Assembly: GCF_000379965.1 (NCBI RefSeq)
Contig: NZ_KB904328.1
Location: forward strand, 686,689-750,688
From: Hoylesella nanceiensis DSM 19126 = JCM 15639
GTDB lineage: Bacteria; Bacteroidota; Bacteroidia; Bacteroidales; Bacteroidaceae
Length of the DNA stretch: 64,000 bases
Direction: 5' to 3'
Shown: positions 49,549 through 59,720 of the stretch, one piece after another
Layout of the letters: each line of letters starts with the position of its first letter
How positions within the stretch are numbered: the first letter of the stretch is position 1
Notes under the pieces: generated by a model
Databases searched by the model: none
What the model saw: the letters and a program-made list of their open reading frames with translations, nothing else
Told to the model about the DNA's origin: nothing
Made by a program: the position numbers and the translations under genes

Positions 49549-51324
49549 TTACATTCTGCAAGAGTACTCTATAGGCTTCCTAACAAGTAGCTGATTTGCC
49601 TTGAATTTCACCTTACTGCAACCATTTAACGAGAACCATTTAGAGGAAGTGTCAGACGATTTGCGATACATAGTTATCTCATTGTTACGGAAAACCAAGT
49701 TAGAAGTGCTCTTAGCCGATAGAATAGTCTGCCCATAACTGGTGAAACGGTTGTTGATGATGCGCACATTTTGATGTACAGGGCGTTTCTCATTGATGTC
49801 CGTATTCGATGGATTCAATTCAATAACAGCATGTTTATTATTGTTATTAGCACAATCAAGGAAAGTATTATTTTCGATTAAAACATCTTTTACAGGACCA
49901 GACTCATACCAACCCGCAGCATCAGCCTCAATAAGTATGGCACTCATACCCGTTTTATAGAACACGTTTTCACTGATAACCGCTCGTCGGGGCGTTGTAA
50001 CCAAAATGCCACGAGTACTTGTTCGGGTGAAATAACAATTGCGAATCTCCACCTTAGGCGTACAAGTTATGTTCTCAAGGCAATCGCTTTGCAGTTCAAT
50101 ATCGTGTTGAATAGGTTTCGTTAGCGTTACTTCCACAATCCTGTTCGATAGCAGTTTAGCTGTCTTAATCACCGCTTGAGCATAGCGTTGCATAGTAGAT
50201 GGGCGCACAAAAGCCACCGTGTCGCCCTCGAAAAAGGCATTAAATCCATAGGTTTGAGGGTGCATAAAGCGCAGTTTAAGGGTATAGTCGTTCACCTTTT
50301 CCATAATGCGTAAGTTCGTTCCATGCACATTAATACAGTCATCTTGTGCGCCAGCAAACTTACAATTCACCACCTTCACCTTACCAGAGCAACCCGAAAA
50401 ATGCATAAAGTCGGCAGAAGAAGCCAATAATCTACCACTATTTTGACGAGGCATGCAATAAACGTGGTTCATTTCAACATTCTTAGAGAACTGACTAACG
50501 ATGCCCAATCCATGCATATAGTGCACTCCAACATTCTTAAAAGTAATGTCTTCGCTTTCATAAATCAACATTCCCACTTGGTCACGAATAATATCTCTAA
50601 TCGTTAAAGTGTGGTTTAGCTTGCATTGAGCCGTGTCTGTAGTTTCAAAAAGCACCACATGTGGAGCCAACTCAGTGGCTTTAGCCTTTGCAAGAACATT
50701 CCAAGCCTGGCTATAATAAAAATGTTCTGTAGTGGGATTGTATTCGATGCAATGTGGAATATTGGTGCGCCAGCCCTCTCCATAGAGCGTTATCTTACCA
50801 TCTTTGATGGCATATCGTGAATCAGGATGAAACTTAGCAACCACCCCTTTCTCATTTCTTTGAATGAGAGTAAGCTCAGATCCGCCAGGTCTTTCAAAGT
50901 CGATATGAATGTTTTGCAAAGTCATTTTCTTGCAATGTTCAAATGCAAGCATCGTAACTTTGCCATGAAACATCAGAGTTGCACCGTTTCCCTCAATGGT
51001 TAAGCCCTCCATATCTTCGAAAAACATACCAATTGTTTTTATTTTCGATGGACATTCGCTTTCCGAAGAAGTGTTGGTTATAAAGAATTTCTTGTAGGTT
51101 GCGCCTTCAGTCCACAAGTCATAACGTCCCTTTTCAAACACCAATACTTTAGAGTTGAATTGCTTACAATCGGCAATAGCAGCCTCCAAACGTTCGGTTT
51201 GGTTCTCGTAAGTGTCGGGAGTCACACCATAATCGGCTACAAAAATGGTATCTTTTTGAGTGGCAAAGAGTGGGGAAGCCGATAAAAAGCACATAAAAAA
51301 AAGCGATAAGTAATATCTTTTCAT
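49549..51324 (-). CDS. GH110-like alpha-1,3-galactosidase
   Basis: A 591-residue secreted right-handed beta-helix protein (signal peptide to about residue 22). FVADYGVTPDTYENQTERLE, KGRYDLWTEG, the repeated PbH1 coils and CSGKVKVVNCKFAGAQDDC then INVHGTNLR match the layout of family GH110, which removes alpha-1,3-galactose from blood-group B and linear structures. The paired Asp at 328-329, with D305 (ASSADFMHF), sits where the inverting acids are expected. It lies convergent to the SusC/SusD pair and has its own promoter at 51526-51533. A related polygalacturonase-type helix is the alternative. Confidence 0.8.
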   Translation of the reverse strand: MKRYYLSLFFMCFLSASPLFATQKDTIFVADYGVTPDTYENQTERLEAAIADCKQFNSKVLVFEKGRYDLWTEGATYKKFFITNTSSESECPSKIKTIGMFFEDMEGLTIEGNGATLMFHGKVTMLAFEHCKKMTLQNIHIDFERPGGSELTLIQRNEKGVVAKFHPDSRYAIKDGKITLYGEGWRTNIPHCIEYNPTTEHFYYSQAWNVLAKAKATELAPHVVLFETTDTAQCKLNHTLTIRDIIRDQVGMLIYESEDITFKNVGVHYMHGLGIVSQFSKNVEMNHVYCMPRQNSGRLLASSADFMHFSGCSGKVKVVNCKFAGAQDDCINVHGTNLRIMEKVNDYTLKLRFMHPQTYGFNAFFEGDTVAFVRPSTMQRYAQAVIKTAKLLSNRIVEVTLTKPIQHDIELQSDCLENITCTPKVEIRNCYFTRTSTRGILVTTPRRAVISENVFYKTGMSAILIEADAAGWYESGPVKDVLIENNTFLDCANNNNKHAVIELNPSNTDINEKRPVHQNVRIINNRFTSYGQTILSAKSTSNLVFRNNEITMYRKSSDTSSKWFSLNGCSKVKFKANQLLVRKPIEYSCRM

Positions 51325-51525
51325 AGTGAAACGTAAAGTGTTGATGTTGTAGAGCGTGTTGCCCTTGTATTCAATGTGATGTAAATGCTTTGTTTAGACA
51401 GATATTCAGTAGTCCGACAGCGAGTGATTGTTGGCTGAAAGGATAGCAATGGGCAAAATGAGCCAACCTTTTTATCCTTTTGAAAACCTGAAAACGAAAA
51501 GGAACCATCGTTTAGATGTTCCACA

Positions 51526-51533
51526 CAAAGTTA
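51526..51533 (-). promoter_or_regulatory. GH110 promoter -7 element
   Basis: The minus strand reads TAACTTTG, giving a leader of about 190 bases. Confidence 0.5.
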
Positions 51534-51589
51534 CAAAAATATTCTATATTGCACGCCCTTTCTACTCGGCTTTATAGGTAGTGCCCAAC

Positions 51590-51677
51590 AAAAGCAATGC
51601 TTTTGCATGCTAAAAGCAGTGCAATTACACAGCAATAACAATGCTTTTGCAGGTCAATAGCATAGCTTTTACTTCAG
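51590..51677. repeat. 22-bp-period intergenic array H
   Basis: Four exact units at 51590, 51612, 51634 and 51656: AAAAGCAATGCTTTTGCA, AAAAGCAGTGCAATTACA, AATAACAATGCTTTTGCA and AATAGCATAGCTTTTACT. Confidence 0.88.
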
Positions 51678-52121
51678 TGTTGAAATGCCATCAAAATGGC
51701 AAGTCAATCTCCCTTCCTATTCAACACATCACCCTTGGCATCTCTTTTCTTTCCTTCTACATCGAAAAAGAAAGTAGAATAGGAGTTAAAAAAATGCCTC
51801 TAATTAAGATTATATAACAAAAAAGAGAGATTAGAGTGCTTTATGAACCCACAAATTATAATACCTTTGCAAACAAATTGAGAACAGAGCAAATACCCGT
51901 TTAATGCACTTTGTATGCCGAAAGCCAAACAAACCAATGTTTAAAAGGATTAGCGCATATTGTTAGAGGGCAAAAAACGAGATTGCTTGCTGTTACTTTT
52001 GTTTTCTTTTGGCAACTCCAACACAACGTGTTTGGTGGGTTATTACAAACCGAAAATAAAGATGTTTGAAAGGCGTTGCATTGAAAAGAAACACTGAAAG
52101 GACGGTAAACTTTACATCAAC
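51678..52121 (+). promoter_or_regulatory. BASS transporter upstream region
   Basis: TACCTTTG at 51862-51869 is a -7 element, giving a leader of about 245 bases. A 20-codon frame (ATG 51905, MHFVCRKPNKPMFKRISAYC) lies in this leader. No known riboswitch is recognised. Confidence 0.4.
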
Positions 52122-53099
52122 ATGGGTTTAATAAAGTTTATAAAGACATGGACCTTGCCCCTGTCTATCACCTTTGGGGCTGTTATTTATCTCATTTTTG
52201 CCTTCACTCCTTGCTTGTTGAGTGCGGCAATGCTGTTTGCGCCTTTCTTTAATGCAATCCTTCCGCTGTTCATGTTCTTAGTTCTCTTCGTTACATTCTG
52301 TAAAGTAGACTTCAAAAAACTGCGTGTAACACGCTGGCATGGCTACGCTCTTGTAGCACAATTCAGCATCATTCTCCTTCTTTTAGCACTCACATTGTTG
52401 TGGGGAAAAAGTGGTTCTAGGCTCGTATTTTGCGAGTCTATTCTTATTTGTGTCATCTGTCCATGTGCCACTGCCGCTGCTGTTGTCACCCAAAAGTTGG
52501 GCGGAAGCATCGAAGAAATGACCACCTATACCTATGTTTCTAACTTCTTTTCATCTATACTCATTCCCATTTGTCTGCCATTGGTAGACATTAGTTTGCA
52601 CATCAGCTTCCTTTCGGCTTTCTTAAAGATACTTTATCAGGTTCTTTTAGTGCTCGTTTTGCCTATGTTTCTGGCCTATGTGGTGAAGAAAAGTATGAAG
52701 AAGATTCATCGAAAGATTGTGAGTGTGAAAGACCTTTCATATTACCTTTGGGCTTGTTCGTTGCTCATTGTGAGTGGAACAACCATTAAAAACATTGTAC
52801 ATGCACAGGCAAGTGTGTTGTTTTTGTTGCTCATTGCAGTGGCAGGACTTGTAGTTTGCCTCGTACAATTTATGGTAGGAAGGTCGATAGGCTTGCGTTT
52901 TAATAGACGATTAGAGGCTGGTCAGGGCTTAGGACAAAAGAATACGGCTTTCGCAATATGGATTGCTAACGCCTATTTAACGCCCCTTTCAACAGTAGGA
53001 CCAGGCTGTTACATTCTTTGGCAGAATATCATTAACAGCATAGAGATTGCCCGTTACGACAAACAAATGTTGAGAAATGCCGAAAAGGCAGTGCAATAG
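52122..53099 (+). CDS. BASS-family sodium symporter-like protein
   Basis: A 325-residue inner-membrane protein with nine or ten helices and the pattern of the bile acid:sodium symporter superfamily: the ICVICPCATAAAVVTQKLGGS region (in parts ICPCATAAAVVTQKLGG) around residue 110 matches the crossover helix, and GLGQKNTAFAIWIANAYLTP later on the second. Substrates of bacterial members range from bile acids to pantoate and organic acids; here unknown. It lies 78 bases ahead of glnN on the same strand. Confidence 0.8.
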   Translation: MGLIKFIKTWTLPLSITFGAVIYLIFAFTPCLLSAAMLFAPFFNAILPLFMFLVLFVTFCKVDFKKLRVTRWHGYALVAQFSIILLLLALTLLWGKSGSRLVFCESILICVICPCATAAAVVTQKLGGSIEEMTTYTYVSNFFSSILIPICLPLVDISLHISFLSAFLKILYQVLLVLVLPMFLAYVVKKSMKKIHRKIVSVKDLSYYLWACSLLIVSGTTIKNIVHAQASVLFLLLIAVAGLVVCLVQFMVGRSIGLRFNRRLEAGQGLGQKNTAFAIWIANAYLTPLSTVGPGCYILWQNIINSIEIARYDKQMLRNAEKAVQ

Positions 53100-53177
53100 G
53101 GTCGAAACGGATAAGGAGCTATGAACTGAGAAAATTGAGTTGAAAATAAAATGGATACATTAATAAAACAAAATACA

Positions 53178-55367
53178 ATGTCTAATTTACGATTCCAAGT
53201 TGTTGCCGAGGCGTTTAAAAAGCGTCCTTTAGAAGTAGAAACACCTGCAGAACGTCCATCAGAGTTCTTTGCAAAGTATGTGTTTAACCGTGAGAAGATG
53301 TATAAATATCTTCCTTTAGATGTTTATAACAAGCTCATTGACGTGATAGATAATGGTTCGCACTTAGACCGTTCTATTGCAAATGCTGTGGCAAAAGGTA
53401 TGAAGCAGTGGGCAGAAGAATATGGAGTGACCCATTATACACACTGGTTTCAACCCCTAACAGAGGGAACTGCAGAGAAACATGATGCCTTTGTAGAACA
53501 TGATGGCAAAGGAGGTTTGATTGAAGAGTTTAGCGGAAAGCTACTTGTTCAGCAAGAACCCGACGCATCTTCGTTCCCTAACGGAGGAATAAGAAATACT
53601 TTTGAGGCACGAGGATATTCGGCTTGGGATCCTACATCGCCTGTGTTTATCATCGACGACACGCTTTGTATTCCTACTATCTTTATCTCTTACACAGGTG
53701 AAGCACTCGACTATAAAGCACCACTTCTACGCTCTTTGCATGCAGTAGACGTGGCAACAACAGCCGTTTGTAAGTATTTCTACCCCGAAGTAAAGAAGGT
53801 TTCAACCAATTTAGGATGGGAACAAGAATACTTCCTCGTTGATGTAGACCTTTATTTGGCACGCCCCGACCTTATGTTAACAGGCAGAACACTGATGGGA
53901 CACGATTCTGCTAAGAACCAACAGATGGACGATCACTACTTTGGAACTATTCCAGAGCGTGTACAAGCATTCATGAAAGACCTCGAAATACAAGCACTTG
54001 AATTAGGAATCCCATGTAAAACACGTCATAATGAGGTGGCTCCCAATCAGTTTGAGCTTGCTCCTATCTTCGAAGAGTGTAACCTTGCCATCGACCATAA
54101 CATGCTTTTGATGTCGTTAATGAAGAAAGTAGCACGCAAACACGGCTTTAGAGCATTGCTACACGAAAAGCCTTTCGATGGAATTAACGGTAGTGGAAAG
54201 CACAATAACTGGAGTCTTTGCACCGACACTGGCGTTCTTTTGCACGCACCAGGAAAGACTCCTGAAGACAATTTGCGTTTTGTTGTATTCATTGTAGAGA
54301 CCTTAATGGCTGTATATCGCCACGAAGCACTTCTAAAAGCATCGATCATGAGTGCCACTAACGCACATCGTTTGGGCGGACACGAGGCTCCTCCTGCCAT
54401 TATCTCTGCGTTCTTGGGTCAACAACTCTCTGGTCTTTTAAAGCATATTGTAGACTCTGATAATGAAACTCTGTTCAATGTGGCTGATAAAAAGGGTATG
54501 AAATTAGACATTCCAGAGATACCTGAGCTGCTAATTGATAACACTGATAGAAACAGAACCAGTCCTTTTGCCTTCACAGGAAACCGCTTTGAGTTCAGAG
54601 CTGTGGGCAGTGAAGCCAACTGTGCCTCTGCTATGATTGTGCTAAATACCGCCTTTGCAGAAGCAATAACATTGTTCAAAGAGCGTGTAGACGCCCTCAT
54701 TGCGAAGGGAGAAGACCAAACAAACGCAATAATCAACGTGCTTCGTGAAGACATTCGCACATGTGCTCCAATTGTATTCGAAGGCAATGGCTATTCAGAA
54801 GAATGGGTAGTAGAAGCTAAGAAACGTGGACTCGACTGCGAAACAAGCTGTCCTCTCATCTTTGATCACTACTTAAAGCCCGACTCTGTGGCGATGTTTG
54901 AGCGCACAAACGTGATGAAAAAGAACGAACTTGAGGCTCGTAACGAGGTGAAATGGGAAACTTATACCAAGCGAATTCAAATTGAAGCTCGTGTAATGGG
55001 CGACCTAACAATGAACCATGTCATTCCTGTTGCAACCCATTATCAAAGTCGTTTGGCTAAGAATGTACACAATATGTATGCTATTTTCGATGAATCAAAG
55101 GCTAAGAGCTTAACTTCTCGTAACCTAAAGATTATAGAAGAGATTGCAGAAAGAACCGAACACATCGAGACTATGGTTGAGAATTTGGTGGAAGCACGTA
55201 AAGTTGCGAATAAAATAGAAAGCGAAAGAGATAAAGCTATTGCGTATCACGACACCGTTGCGCCTATCATTGAGGACATAAGATACCACATTGATAAACT
55301 CGAATTGATTGTTGCTGACGAGCTTTGGACACTTCCTAAGTACCGAGAACTATTGTTTATACGATAG
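53178..55367 (+). CDS. glnN: type III glutamine synthetase
   Basis: A 729-residue glutamine synthetase of the GSIII type, twice the subunit size of GSI, typical of Bacteroidota; it forms a double hexamer and makes glutamine from glutamate, ammonia and ATP. Signatures: THYTHWFQPLTEGTAEKHDAF, ELAPIFEECNLAIDHN, GINGSGKHNNWS (ATP-loop), and NRTSPFAFTGNRFEFRAVGS. The family starts near MSNLRFQVV, so I chose ATG 53178; an ATG at 53151 would add nine residues. The C-terminal helix bundle includes RTEHIETMVENLVEARKVAN. Confidence 0.96.
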   Translation: MSNLRFQVVAEAFKKRPLEVETPAERPSEFFAKYVFNREKMYKYLPLDVYNKLIDVIDNGSHLDRSIANAVAKGMKQWAEEYGVTHYTHWFQPLTEGTAEKHDAFVEHDGKGGLIEEFSGKLLVQQEPDASSFPNGGIRNTFEARGYSAWDPTSPVFIIDDTLCIPTIFISYTGEALDYKAPLLRSLHAVDVATTAVCKYFYPEVKKVSTNLGWEQEYFLVDVDLYLARPDLMLTGRTLMGHDSAKNQQMDDHYFGTIPERVQAFMKDLEIQALELGIPCKTRHNEVAPNQFELAPIFEECNLAIDHNMLLMSLMKKVARKHGFRALLHEKPFDGINGSGKHNNWSLCTDTGVLLHAPGKTPEDNLRFVVFIVETLMAVYRHEALLKASIMSATNAHRLGGHEAPPAIISAFLGQQLSGLLKHIVDSDNETLFNVADKKGMKLDIPEIPELLIDNTDRNRTSPFAFTGNRFEFRAVGSEANCASAMIVLNTAFAEAITLFKERVDALIAKGEDQTNAIINVLREDIRTCAPIVFEGNGYSEEWVVEAKKRGLDCETSCPLIFDHYLKPDSVAMFERTNVMKKNELEARNEVKWETYTKRIQIEARVMGDLTMNHVIPVATHYQSRLAKNVHNMYAIFDESKAKSLTSRNLKIIEEIAERTEHIETMVENLVEARKVANKIESERDKAIAYHDTVAPIIEDIRYHIDKLELIVADELWTLPKYRELLFIR

Positions 55368-55414
55368 TTCTGCGCTCTACTTTAAAGGTAGAAAGATAAT
55401 AACATCATAATAAA

Positions 55415-55460
55415 AAGTTCTCTCTCGAACATGAATAAATCAATGTAAGAGAGAGAACTT
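55415..55460. terminator. bidirectional terminator glnN / metG
   Basis: A perfect 12-bp stem, AAGTTCTCTCTC (55415-55426) with GAGAGAGAACTT (55449-55460), flanked by A and T runs between the convergent genes. A single 22-bp-type unit (AATAGCAGTGCTATTG) lies just beyond at about 55480. Confidence 0.85.
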
Positions 55461-55496
55461 CTTTGTTTTATAGAGTCAATAGCAGTGCTATTGCGT

Positions 55497-57542
55497 TTAT
55501 CCTACTTGGCTTCCGGGTTTCACTTCACGAAGAGTTGTGGTGACACTGAGCGACTCATCGAAGTCAACAGCAGATAAAATCATACCTTCACTGGTTATTC
55601 CCATGAGCTTACGAGGCTCGAAATTGGCGATGAAAAGAACGCTCTTGCCCACTAATTCCTCTGGTTCATAGAACTTAGCGATGCCACTTACAATAGTTCT
55701 TTCTTTGCCACTGCCATCGTCTAAGGTAAATTTCAAAAGCTTATTAGCCTTCTTCACCTTTTCACATGTTAAGACTTTGCCCACTCTAATGTCTAGTTTT
55801 TCAAAGTCTTCGTAGCTCACTACAGGCTTAATAGGCTTCGCTTTATAATTCGCTTGTTCGTTAGCTTTCTTAATGTTGTCGAGCTTTTCTAATTGGAAAG
55901 CAATTGTTTCGTCTTCAATCTTTTCGAAAAGTAGCTCAGGTTCAGCAAGCTGATGGCCTTGAGTTAGTAAGTTGGTAGCACCTAACTTACTCCAATCTGC
56001 ATTCTCAATGTGAATGAGTTGGCGTAGTTTCTTACTGCTAAATGGCAAGAATGGTTCGAAAGCAATAGCTAAGTTAGCCACCAATTGCAAGCAAACATAT
56101 AAGATAGTTTCAACTCGTTGAGGCTCAGTTTTCCATAATTTCCATGGCTCACAGTCGGTCATATACTTGTTTCCGATGCGTGCAATGTTCATAACTTCAC
56201 GTTGAGCGTCACGGAACTTGTAGTTGTTAAGCAAGGTTTCCACCTTTTCTTTCACACCTTTTAGCTCGGTAAATACCTCTTTGTCGATGTCAAGAAGCTC
56301 GCCACAAGCAGGCACAACGCCATTGAAATACTTCTTAGTGAGCTGCAATGCACGATTAACAAAGTTGCCATACACTGCCACAAGCTCGTTATTATTGCGT
56401 TCTTGGTAATCTTTCCAAGTGAAATTATTATCCTTTGTTTCAGGCGCATTGGCTGTTAATACATAGCGAAGAACGTCTTGTTTGTTAGGTAATTCTTGTA
56501 AATACTCGTGCAACCAGATAGCCCAATTGCGAGAAGTACTGATCTTGTTGTCTTCAAGATTTAAGAATTCGTTAGCAGGAACGTTCTCAGGAAGGATATA
56601 ATCTCCATGAGCTTTCAACATAGAAGGGAAGATGATGCAGTGGAACACGATGTTATCTTTACCAATAAAGTGCACCAATCGGGTTTCAGAATCTTGCCAC
56701 CATTTCTTCCAATCGTTAGGATATAGCTCCTTAGTGTTAGATATATAGCCGATAGGAGCATCGAACCAAACATATAATACCTTTCCTTCTGCTCCCTCAA
56801 CAGGCACAGGAATACCCCAATCGAGGTCTCTTGTCATGGCACGAGGTTGCAAATCGAGGTCTAACCAGCTTTTACATTGACCATAAACATTGGCTCTCCA
56901 TTCCTTATGTCCTTCCAAAATCCACTCTTTAAGCCATGCTTGATAGTCGTTAAGAGGTAGGTACCAGTTCTTGGTTTTGCGTAGAACAGGAGTCGAACCG
57001 CTGATAGTACTCTTTGGATTGATAAGTTCTGTGGGTGAAAGGTCACGTCCGCAGCTTTCGCATTGGTCGCCATAAGCACCCTCATAGTGGCAATATGGAC
57101 ACTCACCAGTGATGTATCTGTCTGCCAAGAACTGGTGAGCTTCCTCGTCGTATAATTGTTCTGTTTCGCCTTCTTGTAGCTTATTGTTATCCAATAGGTG
57201 CTTAAAGAAGTCAGAAGCAGTTTGTTTGTGTGTTTCAGATGTTGTTCTACTATAAATATCAAAGCTGATACCAAAGTCAGAGAAGCTATCTTTTATAAGT
57301 TGATGATAACGGTCTACAACGTCTTGAGGAGTGATTCCTTCTTTCTTTGCACGAATAGTTATGGGCACACCATGCTCATCACTACCGCAAATAAATGCCA
57401 CTTCTTCGCCCTTTAAACGAAGATATCTAACGTAAATGTCGGCTGGAATGTAAACACCAGCTAAGTGTCCGATGTGCACTCCACCGTTTGCATAGGGCAA
57501 AGCAGCCGTTACTGTGGTTCTTTTGTAATTCTTTTCTGCCAT
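55497..57542 (-). CDS. metG: methionyl-tRNA synthetase
   Basis: A 681-residue class I synthetase charging tRNA-Met. Signature [16 protein letters not shown] (about 14-29), a zinc knuckle CPYC/CESC near 150-165, and the KMSKS loop in the variant form KISTS ([13 protein letters not shown]). A C-terminal tRNA-binding OB domain (about 580-681; [20 protein letters not shown]) supports dimerisation. I chose ATG 57542 since the -7 element at 57576-57583 falls just upstream and the [17 protein letters not shown] start is standard. Confidence 0.96.
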   Translation of the reverse strand: MAEKNYKRTTVTAALPYANGGVHIGHLAGVYIPADIYVRYLRLKGEEVAFICGSDEHGVPITIRAKKEGITPQDVVDRYHQLIKDSFSDFGISFDIYSRTTSETHKQTASDFFKHLLDNNKLQEGETEQLYDEEAHQFLADRYITGECPYCHYEGAYGDQCESCGRDLSPTELINPKSTISGSTPVLRKTKNWYLPLNDYQAWLKEWILEGHKEWRANVYGQCKSWLDLDLQPRAMTRDLDWGIPVPVEGAEGKVLYVWFDAPIGYISNTKELYPNDWKKWWQDSETRLVHFIGKDNIVFHCIIFPSMLKAHGDYILPENVPANEFLNLEDNKISTSRNWAIWLHEYLQELPNKQDVLRYVLTANAPETKDNNFTWKDYQERNNNELVAVYGNFVNRALQLTKKYFNGVVPACGELLDIDKEVFTELKGVKEKVETLLNNYKFRDAQREVMNIARIGNKYMTDCEPWKLWKTEPQRVETILYVCLQLVANLAIAFEPFLPFSSKKLRQLIHIENADWSKLGATNLLTQGHQLAEPELLFEKIEDETIAFQLEKLDNIKKANEQANYKAKPIKPVVSYEDFEKLDIRVGKVLTCEKVKKANKLLKFTLDDGSGKERTIVSGIAKFYEPEELVGKSVLFIANFEPRKLMGITSEGMILSAVDFDESLSVTTTLREVKPGSQVG

Positions 57543-57575
57543 TGTATATAGTGTTATTTTATTCTCTTTATCTTG

Positions 57576-57583
57576 CAAATTTA
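57576..57583 (-). promoter_or_regulatory. metG promoter -7 element
   Basis: The minus strand reads TAAATTTG, 34 bases ahead of the ATG. It rules out the longer reading frame that would begin at 57620. Confidence 0.6.
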
Positions 57584-57648
57584 CGAATAAAAAATGAGAA
57601 GTAGGGGAAAAGCACCCCACTTATGTCAAAAAGAGAGCAAGGAATAAA

Positions 57649-58653
57649 CTATTCTTTGCTCTCTTTTTCTTTGTATATAACGTTGTTATTGCCGCTCGTA
57701 ATTTCAAGACTATTGCGATTGGCAGCAATGAAACTGTCGATATGTCGAATGCGTTTCTCTTCGAGAATCTCGTCTACTGCAATTAAAATGCCCGTTTCTT
57801 CAACATCTCCAAAGCCCTTATTGATAGCTGTTCCGAATAATTTCATCGTAGGACTTAAGCCCATGTAGGCATTAATAAGAGGTGGAATGTTGTAGCCCAT
57901 TTGTCGAATTTCTCGATTAAGGATCTTATAATTCTCTTTGAAAGAGTCGGCATTGAAAAGCTCTTCAAACACTTTCTCATCGGTTTCGAGCTTCAATGGC
58001 TTGGTAGGAACAATGAGCTTCTCTTTATCGTCGAAGTATTTTTTGAGGAAAAAGAGAATCATATCTCTACCATAACGGATGTAAGAGGGATACATGGTCA
58101 TCTTTCCGAAGAAGTACTTCACCTTTGGATTGATAACAGTTAGTGCGCCTAATCCGTCCCAAAGATTGTCTAATGCAAAGATACTCTTAGTGTTAGTGCG
58201 TACATTTTGGTATTCGAGCGACACAAAAGAACGTCCTAATTCAACCGAATAAGGCATATAGTCTTTAATAAACTGGTCGCTAAAGTGGAACATGTGACTT
58301 GTTGCAAGCTTTGGCTGACCTGTCTTTTCGTCTAATTCCCAATCCTCTCCAAACGAATATCTGTATCCTCCTATAATCTCTTCAGCCTCTGGATTCCACA
58401 CAATAAGCTGTTTATAGCAGTTGGGGCAGGTATCGAATTCGTCGATATCCATACTCTTTCCTGTGCCACCACCAGCCGTTCTGAAGGCGATTTCACGTAA
58501 ACGTCCAATCTCTTTCATCACGTTTGGAGCAGTATGTGCAGTGATTACATAAATCTCGTTGTGACTTTTATTGGTTATACGTAAACGCTTTTCAGGCGTA
58601 AGCTCACTTCTTAAAAGTTCTTTGTCGATAGCATTTATGATGGCTTCTTCCAT
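57649..58653 (-). CDS. GNAT-type N-acyltransferase (GlsB/OlsB-like)
   Basis: A 334-residue cytoplasmic protein of the OlsB-like acyl-ACP N-acyltransferase group (GNAT fold): RLREIAFRTAGGGTGKSMDIDEFD, LIVWNPEAEEIIGGYRYSFG, and FVSLEYQNVRTNTKSIFALDN, in parts REIAFRTAGGGTGKSMDIDE. In Bacteroides thetaiotaomicron the pair GlsB/GlsA makes glycine lipids (N-acylglycine then O-acylation). Its neighbour 60 bases upstream is the PlsC-type partner. The assignment to glycine lipid synthesis is inference from this pairing and the family. Confidence 0.78.
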   Translation of the reverse strand: MEEAIINAIDKELLRSELTPEKRLRITNKSHNEIYVITAHTAPNVMKEIGRLREIAFRTAGGGTGKSMDIDEFDTCPNCYKQLIVWNPEAEEIIGGYRYSFGEDWELDEKTGQPKLATSHMFHFSDQFIKDYMPYSVELGRSFVSLEYQNVRTNTKSIFALDNLWDGLGALTVINPKVKYFFGKMTMYPSYIRYGRDMILFFLKKYFDDKEKLIVPTKPLKLETDEKVFEELFNADSFKENYKILNREIRQMGYNIPPLINAYMGLSPTMKLFGTAINKGFGDVEETGILIAVDEILEEKRIRHIDSFIAANRNSLEITSGNNNVIYKEKESKE

Positions 58654-58713
58654 GATTTTTGTTTGAAGAATTTATTTACTGTTGTAGTTGTTGCAATGAA
58701 TTGCGTTGCGATA

Positions 58714-59532
58714 TTAAAGTTCGTACACTCGTTTCTTAACCTCTTGCGCCCATTCTAATGGTGTTTTCGACTTGTCGAAGGTTTGCCAAGGAATAGGTTT
58801 TCTGATGGTGATGGTGAATGTTTTATGAACGTTTTTATACATTTCGTCTACAAGATAGAGCATAGCAAGATTGAAAGGAATGTGCAACATCTTGCAGATG
58901 TTAGCCAAACGATAGAAGAATGGCGAGTTAGTTCCTTCGAAATGGATGGGGACAACGTCTCGTTGTGTGTCGACACTTTTGGTTATAAAGGTCTTTTTCC
59001 ACTCCAAATCTCGCACCACTCCGTTCGTTTTTCTGCTACAAAGTCCTGCTGGAAACATCAAAATATGGTTGTTTCCCTTGAAACCTTCTTCAACCATTGC
59101 AGGGAAATTGCGACTTTGTTGTCCTGTTTTGTTGATGGCAATGCAAAGCGGAGCCAATCCAGGTAGGTTCATTAAGAGGTCGTTCACCAAGTAACGAAAA
59201 TTACTATCATAGTGCTGACCGATAACACTTCCGAGTGCAACTCCATCGATTCCGCCTAAAGGGTGATTCGAAACAAAGGTATAAAGCTTTCCATCGTCTT
59301 TGCTTGGAAGGTTTTCTTCGCCTTTGATTTGGAGTGTGATGTCGAGATATTTCACACATTCTTTGAGCCAAGGTGTGCCCACTTTGTCTCTACTTTCGTA
59401 TAAAAAAGCGTTTACTTGGTCTTGATGAATGATGTGTTTTAGATATCTTACGAGGAAAGAGGGTACAAATTTCGCTTTCGCTCCCATCTTTTCTTTTAGT
59501 ATTTTGTCGATATCTATTGTCTTCTCTGTCAT
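58714..59532 (-). CDS. PlsC-type O-acyltransferase (GlsA-like)
   Basis: A 272-residue membrane-associated acyltransferase. The central motif reads VSNHPLGGIDGVALG (about 89-102): the NH...D pair is five residues apart, one more than the standard HX4D of PlsC. Later motifs ILMFPAGLCSRKTNG and VVPIHFEGTNSPFFY are those of the glycerolipid and lyso-lipid acyltransferases. First gene of the leftward pair with the GlsB-like gene; -7 element at 59568-59575. A lyso-glycine-lipid O-acyltransferase is the best guess. Confidence 0.78.
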   Translation of the reverse strand: MTEKTIDIDKILKEKMGAKAKFVPSFLVRYLKHIIHQDQVNAFLYESRDKVGTPWLKECVKYLDITLQIKGEENLPSKDDGKLYTFVSNHPLGGIDGVALGSVIGQHYDSNFRYLVNDLLMNLPGLAPLCIAINKTGQQSRNFPAMVEEGFKGNNHILMFPAGLCSRKTNGVVRDLEWKKTFITKSVDTQRDVVPIHFEGTNSPFFYRLANICKMLHIPFNLAMLYLVDEMYKNVHKTFTITIRKPIPWQTFDKSKTPLEWAQEVKKRVYEL

Positions 59533-59567
59533 GCTTTCTCTCTCTTGAAGTCTAGTCTAACAACTTG

Positions 59568-59575
59568 CAAAAATA
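59568..59575 (-). promoter_or_regulatory. GlsA-like gene promoter -7 element
   Basis: The minus strand reads TATTTTTG, 36 bases ahead of the start codon. Confidence 0.5.
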
Positions 59576-59720
59576 ACATTTCTTTTTCTAAAAATGCGAT
59601 TTTGTGACGTATTTTTGTAGCCTTTTGTTCGCTTTGGTTGTACTAAATTAATTTTTTTACACATATAGAGTTGGACGTGAGCATTGTTTGTAAGTGAGAA
59701 GTGGGGGAGAAGTGAGCGAT

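Noticed and set aside
51321-51524. 67-codon frame whose stop overlaps the GH110 start
   Set aside because: Its first codon would be GTG right at the -7 element and the composition is not protein-like.
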